Shown one piece after another: positions 35,841 to 48,645 of a stretch of DNA of 64,000 bases. A model generated the notes under the pieces. That model ran no database searches. It worked only from the letters and a program-made list of their open reading frames with translations, and was not told the DNA's origin. The translations under genes were made by a program, and so were the position numbers. Numbering within the stretch: the first letter of the stretch is position 1; each line of letters starts with the position of its first letter. This DNA is from Phycomyces nitens (taxonomy: Eukaryota > Mucoromycota > Mucoromycetes > Mucorales > Phycomycetaceae): positions 620,001 through 684,000 of the forward strand of contig JAHRBC010000006.1 in the NCBI GenBank assembly GCA_022702545.1. The letters run 5' to 3'.

Positions 35841-37911
35841 ATGTCAGAAGCATTCAATGGTCTTCCTTTTCGCCAACCTCCCCAAGGCCAGAGAAACGGA
35901 GAACGGTCTGGTCAGCTGGACGAAATCGTCGCCCTTCTTCAGTCAGTAGACCCAAATGACAGTGACAACCAGCTAAAGCAGCCAAAGAGCATGCTTGCCA
36001 CCTTGAATGAAGAACTACTCGGGGCCTATACCACCCAGAATCTCGATCCTCTGACTATTCTGAGCCCTAGTGCAAACAGTCTTGGCTACCTTTACTTCAT
36101 GTAAGAAAGAAATCCAAAAAAAAGAGTAACAGAACCAAATGGCGTGATGCATATAATCTTAGTACTGCGCGATGCTGTGCTGCAACAAAGGAGAATGCCC
36201 AACAGCTATATGAGCTATTGGTGCATTTCATCAATGTATTTGATGTCCAACAAGTACTCGGTGCACCAGCCAGAAGTAATGTTTAATACACTTGTGGCAA
36301 AAAATATTTATTATTTTTCTTTCTAGTCGAGTTTATTGCCAAAGCTCTTGATGTCCTGGCTGACCGACTGTCGAGGGTATGGAAGAGGTGTTGGGATAGT
36401 TTATTAAGTCGCGTTAATTGTGTAGCCCTTGTCAGTCATCCAACCTCTTGCAGACGCAATCTGTCGTCTGAACCCTCAACTCAATACCCTGACCACCCTC
36501 CATGCCCATCTTGTAAAGGTAAAAAAAGAAAAGAAAAAAAGGCCAAAGAACAAGAGCCAAAAAAAAAAATCTATAAATCTGTAAATAATAAACATTTCAT
36601 CCTATAATAATAATGATACACAACAGGCATGCCTGATAACCAAAATGTATAAATATCCACTTGCAATCATTGACAGCGATATTGACCATGTTGATCCAGC
36701 GGCAAGTTACCCCATATTATCACAATCTGGCAATATCCTAATGTGCTCAATAGATCTATGGAGTGACAATTGTGGATTTTCTCGAGTACCATTATGATGC
36801 TGCACTGATTTATATTGGCAACAAACAGTTTGAGCGTGCCCTGGACTTTTTGAGCATGGCAAGTATCCAAGTATCCAAGTTTATAATATACTTGTTATTA
36901 ATACAGCCACAATAGGCCATTTCTGCACCGGCCAGTATTCCTAGTGCTATACAATTTGAAGCCTACAAGAAATACTGCCTGGTGTCCTTGATCCAGGACG
37001 GAAAGGTAAAATAGATAAATAGATAAATGGATAAAAAGACACTCAAGGTTTCCAATAGATCAGGACCCTTCCCAAATACACGGCCACAGTTGTCGACAAG
37101 GGATTCAAACTCCAATATGAACACTACATCACAATCGCAAAGGCCTATGAACAAACCAACATAAGCAAATTTGATGATCTTGTCGTTAGCTTCAAGGGAA
37201 CATTGAGACAGGTAAGATTGCAAGGATATTATTATATTGGGCCCAGATCTAAAAAGAGGTTTCTTTTTTTATAGGACCAAAATTTCGGCTTGGCAAAACA
37301 ATGTGCAGCTGCACTTCGGCTCAAGAAGATCAAGGCTCTGACAAAGGTCTATAAAAAAGTAGACATTCAGGACATTGCCATGAAATTGGATCCCAGGGGA
37401 AATATCACACCATTTCAAGTCGAGCAAATGGTGGTTCGAATGGTAAAAAAAGGGGGGAGTGGATTTGTATTAAATGTCCATTTATATACATATTTACTCA
37501 ATCAGATAATATTATTATTATTATTTTAGATTAATACGGGTCAAATATCTGCCACAATATTACATGTGGTTGATGGGACTAATCGGAAGATGGTCAGTTT
37601 CCATGACATTGACAGTGCCCGTCTGCCAAACACAACCCAACACCTTCAAGATCAATGGAAGCGTGTGGCAGCTGTTGGAGAAAAGACAGCAAAGATCGAT
37701 AAAGAAAAGGGACTCGACAGGGCATTCCAAACCAAGGTAGTTCAACAAGAATAAATATATATAATTATATACAGCATTTCTGGGCATATTTTTAATCTAT
37801 GCAAAAAAAAAGTTCATGGTCTTGCGTACAAATGGCTGGATGTCGTCGTTTAACCAGTATGAAGAAGATGCCGACCCTCCCAACAAGGAAGAAAAGATCC
37901 CTGTGGCCTAG
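35841..37911 (+). CDS. CSN3: COP9 signalosome complex subunit 3 (480 aa, 11 exons)
   Basis: Exons 35841-36100, 36133-36275, 36327-36376, 36426-36518, 36627-36701, 36754-36858, 36916-37005, 37059-37211, 37275-37442, 37530-37736 and 37813-37911. CSN3 is a PCI-domain scaffold subunit of the COP9 signalosome, which removes Nedd8 from cullins in nucleus and cytoplasm. Strong matches to CSN3 are CLITKMYKYPLAIIDSDIDH, DAALIYIGNKQFERALDFL, IQFEAYKKYCLVSLIQDGK, LPKYTATVV and YKKVDIQDIAMKL. The PCI part follows in roughly residues 250-420, with INTGQISATILHVVDGTNRK closing the winged helix. The final exon is short and its acceptor lies in an A-rich run (AAAAAAAAAG), the weakest junction. Two introns (from 36702 and 36859) need GC donors. 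The TAG stop overlaps the stop of the opposite-strand stress protein gene. Confidence 0.92.
36702..36753 (+). other. GC-AG intron 5 in CSN3
   Basis: The 52-nt intron starts GCAAGT and ends TCAATAG. It joins DIDHVDPA to IYGVTIVDFLEY in frame; the GT at 36706 does not fit the phase. Confidence 0.8.
36859..36915 (+). other. GC-AG intron 6 in CSN3
   Basis: The 57-nt intron starts GCAAGT and ends CAATAG. The join RALDFLSM-AISAPAS aligns without gaps to CSN3 proteins as I remember them. A GT donor 12 bases downstream is also in frame and would insert four residues (ASIQ), so alternative splicing is possible. Confidence 0.7.
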
Positions 37912-39230
37912 GACCGTTTGCTTAGTTCATCCACAGCTAATTTGCCGGTTTGGACACCTAAGTAAACCAGGGTGGTGAGTCAATTGTGTTTGGTTAACCA
38001 GATAGATAGATACTCACTATCGCTTAGGGGTAATGCTATCGACAGCTTTCTTATCTTCTTTGTCTTTATCTGTGGCCGAACTACTGATACTGGAACAGGA
38101 GACTTGTGGACCAGAAAAGTAGATATCGACCCCATCAATAAACTAGTAAAAAAATACACACACACACAAACACAAATTCAATACAAAAAAGAAGAAGAGA
38201 GGTCAATTGTGATAAGCTTGGCGTGTTTTTGGATGCAACCTACTTTTTTGCCACTCCTCTTCCTCTGCTGCCACAGATCACCATTGATAGTTGGCGTTCT
38301 CTTATCTGATCGAAATACATGTTAACTCTAGATCAGCGTGTTTTTATTATTATTATTCGTATCCTTATCCTTACCAGTGCTCCCAAGACATCTTTAACCC
38401 GACCAGATATGGCGTGTGTAGTCAACTTGATATCGTACAATAACATCTGACTCATCATGTCTTTAGCCTTGTTGGTAACAAGTAAAGAAGCATTTTGAAG
38501 CTAAAAAAGGACAAAATCATTAAAGGTCAGCAAAAAAGGCGCGGCTATATTATCCAAAGCTAACCTCTTTTGCCAATGTAAAACCTGCCGCCTTGACTGC
38601 TTCTGGATTGTCTTCCCGGTTCACAACCGTCGCTATGTGAAGTTCGTCGCCATCCCGCATCATTGTTCCCATTACCCATTCGAGGGCATAGTAGCCATGA
38701 TCACTAAAATCGCAGGCTGCCAGATACGTCCGTCTTTTGCGCTTGGGTTTAATGTCTGGCGCTAATACTCCGTTTTTTCCGGCACCATACACCATGCTCG
38801 TTATTATCCGATCCGATTTTACACTCTTCTTGACATGGTCTGAAAACACCAAAAGACCAGGTTCTAAGCCATTGGTCGCATTGGATTGTACAGGCTCATC
38901 TTGTTCAATTACAGGAATCACCCTATTGGCTTCAGTTGTCAAACGCAGGATTTCTGATTCCTCGTCTTCTTCTTCATAATCATAATGTCCGTCGTACGAG
39001 GGGTCTAGAGAAAGGGTTTCGGTGGCATTGGCCAGACTGCTGTCTGTGAGTGGTATTTTGTTTGGGTCGTCTTGTTCGAGTACCATTGGTTTTGTTTGAT
39101 CCGATGGATGAACAGGCAAGAGATTGAGCGGATTGGCATTCGATGGCGGATCTTCTGTTGTCAGAGGATGCTCAACTGGAGCAGCATGGTCAAAGGTTAC
39201 GTGAAACGACATTTTCCTGAGGGCGAGCAT
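37908..39230 (-). CDS. Universal stress protein (UspA) domain protein (342 aa, 5 exons)
   Basis: Exons (reverse strand): 39230-38565, 38500-38375, 38305-38244, 38142-38018 and 37957-37908. Start is MLALRKM (39230) or the inner MSFH (39212). Residues 1 to about 150 are acidic and disordered (YEEEDEESE). The Usp domain starts with KRRTYLAACDFSDHGYYALE, continues with AISGRVKDVLGALIRERQLS and carries the ATP-binding signature MVICGSRGRG followed by LLMGSISTFLVHKSPVPVSV. This G-2x-G-9x-G-(S/T) pattern marks the nucleotide-binding Usp subgroup. Such proteins are linked to stress tolerance; the precise role here is unknown. Exon 5 is my preferred reading (GTGAGT donor, 979+50 bases closes in frame) and ends at a TAG overlapping the CSN3 stop; if that intron is retained the protein ends at 37980 instead. 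Confidence 0.85.
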
Positions 39231-39561
39231 ATGGAGTGGGTGATAAAGAAGAACAAGTGTTGATCCAGACTTTTTTTTTGTAATCTACAATATTCAGGTC
39301 CATGCGCATGGACCGTCACGTTGTCTTGATCCAGAAATAATGGTAACACTAAAACAGTCCCACACTTACCCGTCCCGTCCCCCTCCCCTTTTCGTCCGGA
39401 ACAAATTTGTACCTATTTTTATATTCTTGTACGTATAATTATAATTGTATATATTATTTTATATATGGATTGTATATGATTGTGTACATTTGTAGATTGG
39501 TTTAGATAATAAGAACCTCTCTGTAGATAATCTCGGTTAGCTTTCTCTTTTTCCTACTCAA
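39231..39561. other. Spacer between HARS and the stress protein gene
   Basis: 331 bases containing the 3' region of histidyl-tRNA synthetase (AT-rich, TATAATTATAATTG) and the C-rich promoter region of the stress-protein gene near 39360-39400. No gene. Confidence 0.5.
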
Positions 39562-41677
<2,116 letters not shown>

Positions 41678-41763
41678 TTGTTTGCTGTCAAATAACAAAT
41701 AGAATTCAAAGAAAGCCAACCAAAAGAAAAAAAGAAAAAAACCTTTTGGGCTCGGTTGAATGA

Positions 41764-41771
41764 TGACGTCA
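41764..41771. promoter_or_regulatory. CRE-like TGACGTCA palindrome upstream of HARS
   Basis: A perfect 8-base CRE site, the target of ATF/CREB-type bZIP factors, 87 bases upstream of the HARS ATG. Binding is inferred from the motif. Confidence 0.5.
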
Positions 41772-41784
41772 AAGAAGATGGATT

Positions 41785-41796
41785 TATCACGTGATA
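41785..41796. promoter_or_regulatory. TATCACGTGATA palindrome upstream of HARS
   Basis: A 12-base perfect palindrome around the E-box CACGTG, 108 bases upstream of the HARS start codon. The same 12 bases occur 84 bases upstream of DPM3. Confidence 0.55.
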
Positions 41797-43814
41797 CGGA
41801 TTTTTTTTTGTAAATGAGAAAATGTGCGATAATGTAAGCTCGTTTACAATGATTGGCCAATATTGGATATTTGTCGCAACAAATGCATAATCTTTACGTG
41901 TAATTAATCATGGGGACTGAATATTTCGATTATTGATAAATTGAAATGGTATTTTAAGAGGGTCCAAGGGTCAAGGACATCTTGGGTCTAATTCTTTATT
42001 AATTTTAATACATACATATATATATGTATGTATGTATAGACCTTATCACCATATTGCTTGTTTTTTTTTTAAAAAATTTAATTTATAAGAAAAGTATACA
42101 AAAAGTTCTTGTGAGTTGACAAAACAGTTGCGTCACAGCATCATGCAAAAAAAAACAGAACCATTTCGAGGCTCAATTGTATTGGAATTTGGCTCTGTAA
42201 ATAATCCAACTAGTATTCCCTCTTTGCAGACCATGGAATTGTGGTTAGATTGGTGAATAGGATCCGTGTCTTGGCATCAATCACAATGACTGTCTTTTTT
42301 TTTTGTGTGGGAAAATGAGTGGAATTTGTGGTGTGGATAAAAGGAATGAAAATGTCAATATTTTTTAATACTTTTCATCAGACGCTTACCCATTTCCAGA
42401 CATCTTAATTAACTTTCTTCTTTCTTTCTTTCTGGAGGCCAAAATCTTAATCGATTATAATGATTGGATTTTTTTACAGGCGTCTTTGAACAATGACAAG
42501 TGTGCTTTGATGTGTGCATTAACTGGACTGTCAAACAAGTATGGCTGCATTCCATTCTGCTGGTTCCTCTGTTGGGAAGCATAATATATTTTTGCATCAC
42601 AGATTACAGTAGCTGTAATTAGTCTCATAATAAGGCCGCTAGACATTATAGTGAATATTTTGTGAATAGAAATCATTCCATCATATCGATTATATATATA
42701 TTTTTTAGAGTGTGCAAGGTATTAGCAGATATTACAAGGTTTTATAAGCTATTGATCCATAAATTGATTCTACTACTGGAAACCAACCCAATATTTTCCA
42801 TGCTTGACATTCTTGATGACCAAAAGCCAAATGGACTGGACTAGATTGAAGAATTGCGCAAGACACATTCTGTATATATATTTTTCTATTGCTAAACTAT
42901 AGTTCTTGTTTGCTGCAGTCTTTCTAATGGTCTGGATAACCAATTGAGACCTGTTGGAGCCCATTTTGGATAAGCTGGCAATAAAGAAACCCTCCCCCTC
43001 TTTTTTTTCATTATTCCCAGCGCAATTAAAAACCACCTACAGGACCAACAACCTTTCTTCTTTTCTCCAGCTGTATAGCTAATCAAAGTCAACAATATAT
43101 ACATACCTGTGGCTTACAAATACAATCTTTAAAAGATGGAAACAATCAATCAATCAATCAAGATATCAGCAACTTATTATTATTATTATTAAAAAGAAGG
43201 CTTAATGGGCTTATCATGTTATACGCCCATATAACCCCTTTATTTATTTAAGCAAGCCCCATAGTAGCAAGACATTTGGCAAGTACTTGATCTTTACAAC
43301 AGACAATCGATTAATCGAATAGAGAACATTTTTTGGTCCCTACAAACCATGGATCTTTTTTTTTTCATTGCCAAGGGATATAGAAATAAAGGCACAAGGA
43401 CGACAAATGAATAAAGGGATTGAGCCATGTAATATGGCTAATAGACCCCCGGGGTTCTAGATCTCTTGTCTTTCAAGCAAATAAATACACGGTTTCCTAT
43501 GGCAGATACCATGGCAACCAGAGGCTTGGTTTGCTTAAGAAATGTACAAAATGAATAATACAAATCTGAGTCTCAATAGATAAAGATGTCTTGGTAATGA
43601 TCAAGCTTAACAATGATTTGTTCAGTCCAATTTTTTTTTCCTGCTATAACCACCCTCTCCTCTATTCATGACATCACTTGAGGTTTTTTTTTTTTTTTTT
43701 TCCTGGTCTCGGACTGGTCTTCAAACCCAACTCCAACTTTTCATCTCTTTTCTCTTTTTCTTCTACTTATTTTTTCTTCTTTCTATTGTCCATTAACCTT
43801 TTTTTAATTACCTA

Positions 43815-44494
43815 ATGTAAGTTGTCTGCCTGGGCTTATCTTTGGTCATCTCAAACTCATCTTATATCTAGGTCTGAACCATACGACCCCTATATTCCAA
43901 ACACCCCGCGTGCTGGTCAGCAGAATGCCGGCGCAGGAGGCAACCAAAAGACCGCTCGTGTCCAAGCACAAGTAGACGAGGTTGTCAATATCATGCAAGA
44001 GAATATCGACAAAGCCATGCAGCGTGGTGAAAGACTCGACGACCTTCGAGGAAAAACAGGTTCGATTACTACCCTTTATTTTTTTTATTATGATTATTAT
44101 TTTACTGTGTAACAGTATAATATATATTATGTATGTGTATGTGAATATGAATGCTGAGAGAGAGATTACCTTGTTCTTTAGAGGATCTTCAGTCAACAGC
44201 CGGACACTTTCGTAGAGGTGCAAACCAAGTACGTAAGCGCATGTGGTGGAAGGATTTGAAATGGAAGATTATCATTGCTGTAACTATTCTCGTCATCCTC
44301 GGTATCATTATTGGTGAGTCCTGTTCTGCAGAGAAATAAATCAAGTGATTGAGTTATTAGTCTAACAATCGAAAATAAACTGCTACCCTTTGTAGGCTCT
44401 ATTGTTGGTACACAGGTAATGAACAAAAAGTAACCTCTTTAACAAGTACTAACACTTTGTATAGACAAATAAGAACAACAACGACAGTGCTTAG
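43815..44494 (+). CDS. Synaptobrevin/Snc-type v-SNARE (123 aa, 5 exons, split start codon)
   Basis: Exons 43815-43816 (AT of the ATG), 43872-44059, 44182-44313, 44396-44415 and 44465-44494. The start codon is interrupted: AT, then a GTAAGT...CTAG intron of 55 nt, then G followed by SEPYDPYIPNTPR. The R-SNARE motif spans ARVQAQVDEVVNIMQENIDK, AMQRGERLDDLRGKT and EDLQSTAGHFRRGANQVRKR, with the zero-layer Arg in AMQRGERL. A Trp pair (MWWKDLKWK) abuts the C-terminal membrane helix IIIAVTILVILGIIIGSIVG, and a short polar tail follows (TNKNNNDSA). Snc/VAMP proteins on secretory vesicles pair with plasma-membrane t-SNAREs to drive exocytosis and endosomal recycling. Length and layout match fungal Snc1/Snc2. 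A C/T-rich promoter lies directly upstream. Confidence 0.92.
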
Positions 44495-46120
44495 TCAAGT
44501 TCAAACCCCCCCTCCCCTTTCCTCTTTCCGTTTCCCGTCTGCCCCAGTTCTCCGAGTAATTCGCTTTGGAAATCTACTTTGGTGACCCTTGATACAAAAA
44601 AGATATATATATGGCATATTATGATATTTTTCCCTTTCATTTTCTTTATCCTCTAACTCTTAAAGCCCTTTAGTCCCACCTCCCCAAATCCCCCTACCAA
44701 ATACAAAGTATCTATATCATACAAGAACACTTTATATTTTATTTTAATTCTGGGTATTGGAAAATGGGAATGTTTTTGCTGCAGAGACACACAGAGACAG
44801 AGACTTGGATTAAAAGTGAGAATTAGAGAGTATCTCATGTGATATTCACTTTATAAAAATACAAGCAATGGCCACAAATGAGTCTGTAAGATCTCTCTCT
44901 TTCTCTCTTATTATTTCTTATGGGACACAAGCATGGAGAAGTGTATTATAGTAGTAATGTGGCTAGGATACGTACTACCCCACCTTTAAATACACCCACA
45001 AATATTTATACATTTATAGGCACTCGCTGAGATTTACTATACGGTGCCATAAAATTAAAACGATCGGCCCGTTTAGAATCCTAGCCAAGACTTCATTTGG
45101 GATCACTAAAGACTTGGCACACCATTCTCTTTAAAAAAAAAAGTTCTTTTTTGTTTCTTCTTGGTTCATTTGTTTCTACGCTCAAAAATGAGATTTCATA
45201 ATGACAAAATCTGGTTTGGTGCCCAATAAGAATTCACAAAATTCCATTATAAAAATATTCACAATGGTACAAATGTCCCCCAACTCTCTCTTATATATAT
45301 ATATATTGTACGGACAGTATGCATTGTCTATGAACAACACGATATATTTGTCACCTGCATCCAAATCCAACCCCCTTTATTAACTTTTTCTTTAAGTATC
45401 TTGATTATTGGATATAGAAAATGGAATCAAATAATCATAAAAGCCGTTTAATAATTAATTTACAAAAAGGTCTATAGTGGGAATAACTGTGAACACAAAA
45501 AAAAACTCAAATTATATCACCGGCAGCTCAAGTTGCACACTATTGAACACTGGCACACCACCTCAAGGCCTATTGAAGAACACCCAGATATCTATTAGGC
45601 TTATGGACCAATAGTGTCCCAACATTACATTTTTTAAAAAATAATAATAATACCATGATCCTCGCATAATTTGGTTATTGCTGGGCCTAAAGGTTTCAAT
45701 TCGACATTAGGCTTGGTCAATAAAAAGAACTAAAAACGCATATTTAAGAATGTACTTTTGGCTTTTAGTTAATGTAATGTTGAAAAGAAGAAGAAAAGGA
45801 TGGGAAACAAGTTGTGTGTGTGTGGATAAAAAGAGACTCTCACAAAATCCAAGGCGACATTTGTACTTTTAACAGAGTATTTTTAATATCTATTGTCTTG
45901 GTACTAAAATGAAGCAAACATTACATATTTTAATATCATTTTTGTTAAATTTGCCAGTGTTCTTTTTTCCATTGACTTTCTTTTTGAATATTTATGTCAA
46001 CTAAATATTATATTTTGCATCTCAATTCTTACAGGACCAGGACCTAAATATCCAGGACTTTAGTATCATACAAACCAAGTTGGAAAGTCTTGGCTCTTTA
46101 ATCATATAGTAAAGAATATA
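44495..46120. other. Gene-free AT-rich spacer
   Basis: C-rich 3' region of the SNARE gene (44505-44550), then AT-rich DNA with TA and GT repeats (45290-45306, 45813-45823). No supportable frame. Confidence 0.5.
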
Positions 46121-46129
46121 GAGCCCATG

Positions 46130-47030
46130 AAGATTGCCAAGATTCATAAATGTTACCAAGATATCGAGTTTACAGTTGTATATAATAAGTTATATTTAAT
46201 AAATAATACATATAAATGCAGTTTCCATAAGAGCAGCCAGCCGATAATCCATATAAAGACTACATCTTTCACAAGAATCGTTTTTCCCAATTTCCCGGCT
46301 TTCTGGCAAAGCCCCCTTTCAACTCTTTTAGATTGATACGTTTGTAAAATCGAATTCTCAAAAGATCATTTGAAAAATACTCTAGATGTTTTCTATAGGG
46401 CGTAAGTCTGGGCTATTTGGTGGACACAAGGCTTATAAGCCAAATTATTCTCTATACACTCTTAAAAGCGATGACTTTTGACATATGGCGTTGTCTTTTT
46501 TGTTTTTTTTTTGGATACGAGTAGCCACGATTCTTAGAGTAAGCTTGGACTCATCACTCTCAACCATATTTCCTCATTGGTTATCTTAATTATTTACAGC
46601 ATTGTAAAGAATCATGGCGTTTGGAGATATGCTCCTTGGACAAAAGAGACTCTAAAGGAGCTCCACATAGATAAATATGCATTCTGTGTAAAGTTTTACC
46701 GATAGTTTTTTTTTAACAAACATATTTTCCAGTTTCTTCGTTTATTAAACGTCCCATGTCAGCCAAAGTTTGATACCAATTTCTGTCAAGTCCAAAACGA
46801 CATGCCTTTCTTCTCTAGACATAGGTAGCCTTGGTATTTTTGAGTGGGGGTTGCCTGCAACTGATCTAGTTTTCTTGTACCCTTGAGGAATACAAGACAT
46901 TTCCAAGGTGGTACGCTTTTGTGTCTGGCAGTGTCTGGAGCTTTCATCCTGCTCATGTCAAATCCAATTACGACTCCTTTTCTTAACGCTGAAAAGTTTT
47001 AAAATGCTTGTTGAAGCGATCATTCTGCAC
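46130..47030 (-). pseudogene. Degenerate Tc1/mariner-like transposase
   Basis: Reverse-strand translation in shifting frames shows, in order, an N-terminal helix-turn-helix-like part (RLPMSREERHVVLDL), a Tc1-type linker (LINEETGK, then KTIGKTLHRM, then LLSKEHISKRHDS), a first catalytic block reduced to SDESKLTL, and the hallmark PPNSPDLRPIENI near 46385-46427. Stop codons and frameshifts interrupt every part and the middle catalytic stretch is missing or unrecognisable, so it cannot encode an active enzyme. Tc1/mariner elements move as DNA by cut and paste. I could not place terminal inverted repeats or a TA duplication with confidence. Confidence 0.75.
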
Positions 47031-47900
47031 TTTAAGCATACTGTTAAATATTTTAATATAATTTAAAAGATTAAGAAAAGCATAGTGTAAAGGTGTACTA
47101 AAAAATAAAGAACTTATATTGGATCACAAATATTTTGCTCGAGAACCTGTATAAATACGTTCCTTTACTTATACAAGTATACGTTGATTGGTTTTTCTAG
47201 TCTCGATCAATTCTATAATATTCTTGCCAGAATTATTAGTGTGAATGAACATGTCTGGATAATTTTTCAGACTGATAGGCAGTTGGGTTATCTGCCTAAT
47301 TGCCCCAAAGTCAAAAGGGTCTATTATATAGTGGCACTGTATTCTCTTTTCAGACAAACATTATATTCCTCTACTTTATTAGTTATATTCCCAAGATAAT
47401 GATTGTAAAGAGATTAAGTAGTCATTTAAAAATATAAAGAGTAAAAGAAAAAGAAAATGATCAGTTTATTTTGATTTGGTGTCAAAGAACCATTGACTAT
47501 TTTATCAATATAAATCTCATAGCAGACTGCACATCAGTATTGGGGGTTGCTAAACAAGTTCTTATAAAAATAAGATACCCACTTCTATACAACAACACCA
47601 AAAAAGAATGAAGGAATCGTCAAGTACCCTAGAATTCCAATCTATTTCTAATCACCGCTCATATCATTTTTGTACCTGCTTGTACAAAAATCAATTATTC
47701 TTGAACAAGTGCACGGTCCAGTTCAGATTACCTAAAAGTCAAAGGAAAAACTAATCGCCGTTCAAAGACGTTTTCTGTCTTTAATTACCAACTACACCGA
47801 TTATGACCAATCTTTAACTCGCATACTTCTTTTCTTGTTTCTTTTCAAAAGCTAATATTCTTACATATTGTCTCTGGAAATTACTAAGAATTATGGTGGC
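47031..47900. other. AT-rich spacer beside the transposon relic
   Basis: Contains a 62-70 codon open frame on both strands at 47169-47399 with no recognised motif. It may belong to the element remnant, but I cannot support that. Confidence 0.3.
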
Positions 47901-47904
47901 TTCA

Positions 47905-48645
47905 CACACACACACAATATGTGTCTCTATCTGCTTCAGGTATTGAAATGACCATCATCTCATACTCCTCACTTATTCTTAAGCCAAACAGCATTGTCTC
48001 AATATTTCGCAATTTGGATTGCATAGCCATGTATACGCCTGTTATTGTGTCTGACATTGCATTTGGTAAATTGCATCTCGAGTACCAAAAGTTCAATATA
48101 TCTTGGGCCTCATCTCCTAACAACATTGTCGTTGTCTGTGAAGCCACACACGGTGACTTGGAGCCCTCTAGTCGTTTTTTTTTACGTATTCGAATTTCAG
48201 AACCACAACATGGTTGGCGTGCCAATACAAGACTTGAATATCCGTAACATTGTACTCGTTTAGTTTGGCTCAGCAGGAGACGTATCTCGTGCTTGCACTG
48301 AGAGTGTAGTGGTTGAGTATCAAACTATTTTGGCTACTCCAACTCTTGAGAACAGTAATAACATTCTTATTCATTTCGAAGAGAGAGAAAAGGAAGTTTC
48401 TATTCCAAAGTTTGCAAAAATCTGAATCGCAAGTTAAAGAAGTATTGGGCCAATCTAGATGTGTGTGTGTGTGTTTCATGCCAGTTTTTATTTGGGCCTG
48501 GGATTCAAGCTTTCAGGAAGAGAGGCGCTTGTAATAAATGATCCTTATTCAGCCATCGGAGTAACTTATCGTATCATGCCACATAAACATATCCCCTTTG
48601 AGGAGATAAAGAAGTATATCCCAGTCATTTACAACTATTGACATG
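47905..48645 (+). pseudogene. Decayed coding remnant of unknown family
   Basis: Plus-strand frames carry consecutive protein-like pieces across shifts and stops: SIVSIFRNLDCIAMYTP, SSPNNIVVVCEATHGDLEPS, FQNHNMVGVPIQDLNIRNIV, FGSAGDVSRACTESVVVEYQ and DPYSAIGVTYRIMPHKHIPF. The order and spacing suggest one ancestral protein of at least 230 residues. An Hsp70-like chaperone of the type expanded in Mucoromycota crossed my mind, but the signature glycine-rich motifs are not clear enough to name it. Confidence 0.4.

Larger units (their letters stand above)
41678..43814. other. Spacer between HARS and SNARE genes
   Basis: Two divergent promoters with no gene between. The right end (43680-43800) is a strong C/T-rich tract ahead of the SNARE gene. 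Short frames in the middle have no recognisable motif. Confidence 0.5.

Noticed and set aside
36390..36435. Alternative CSN3 intron using a GTTGGG donor and the GTCAG acceptor
   Set aside because: It fits the phase, but the GTATGG donor at 36377 with the TGTAG acceptor gives a better conserved join (RLSR-PLSVIQPL) with stronger signals.
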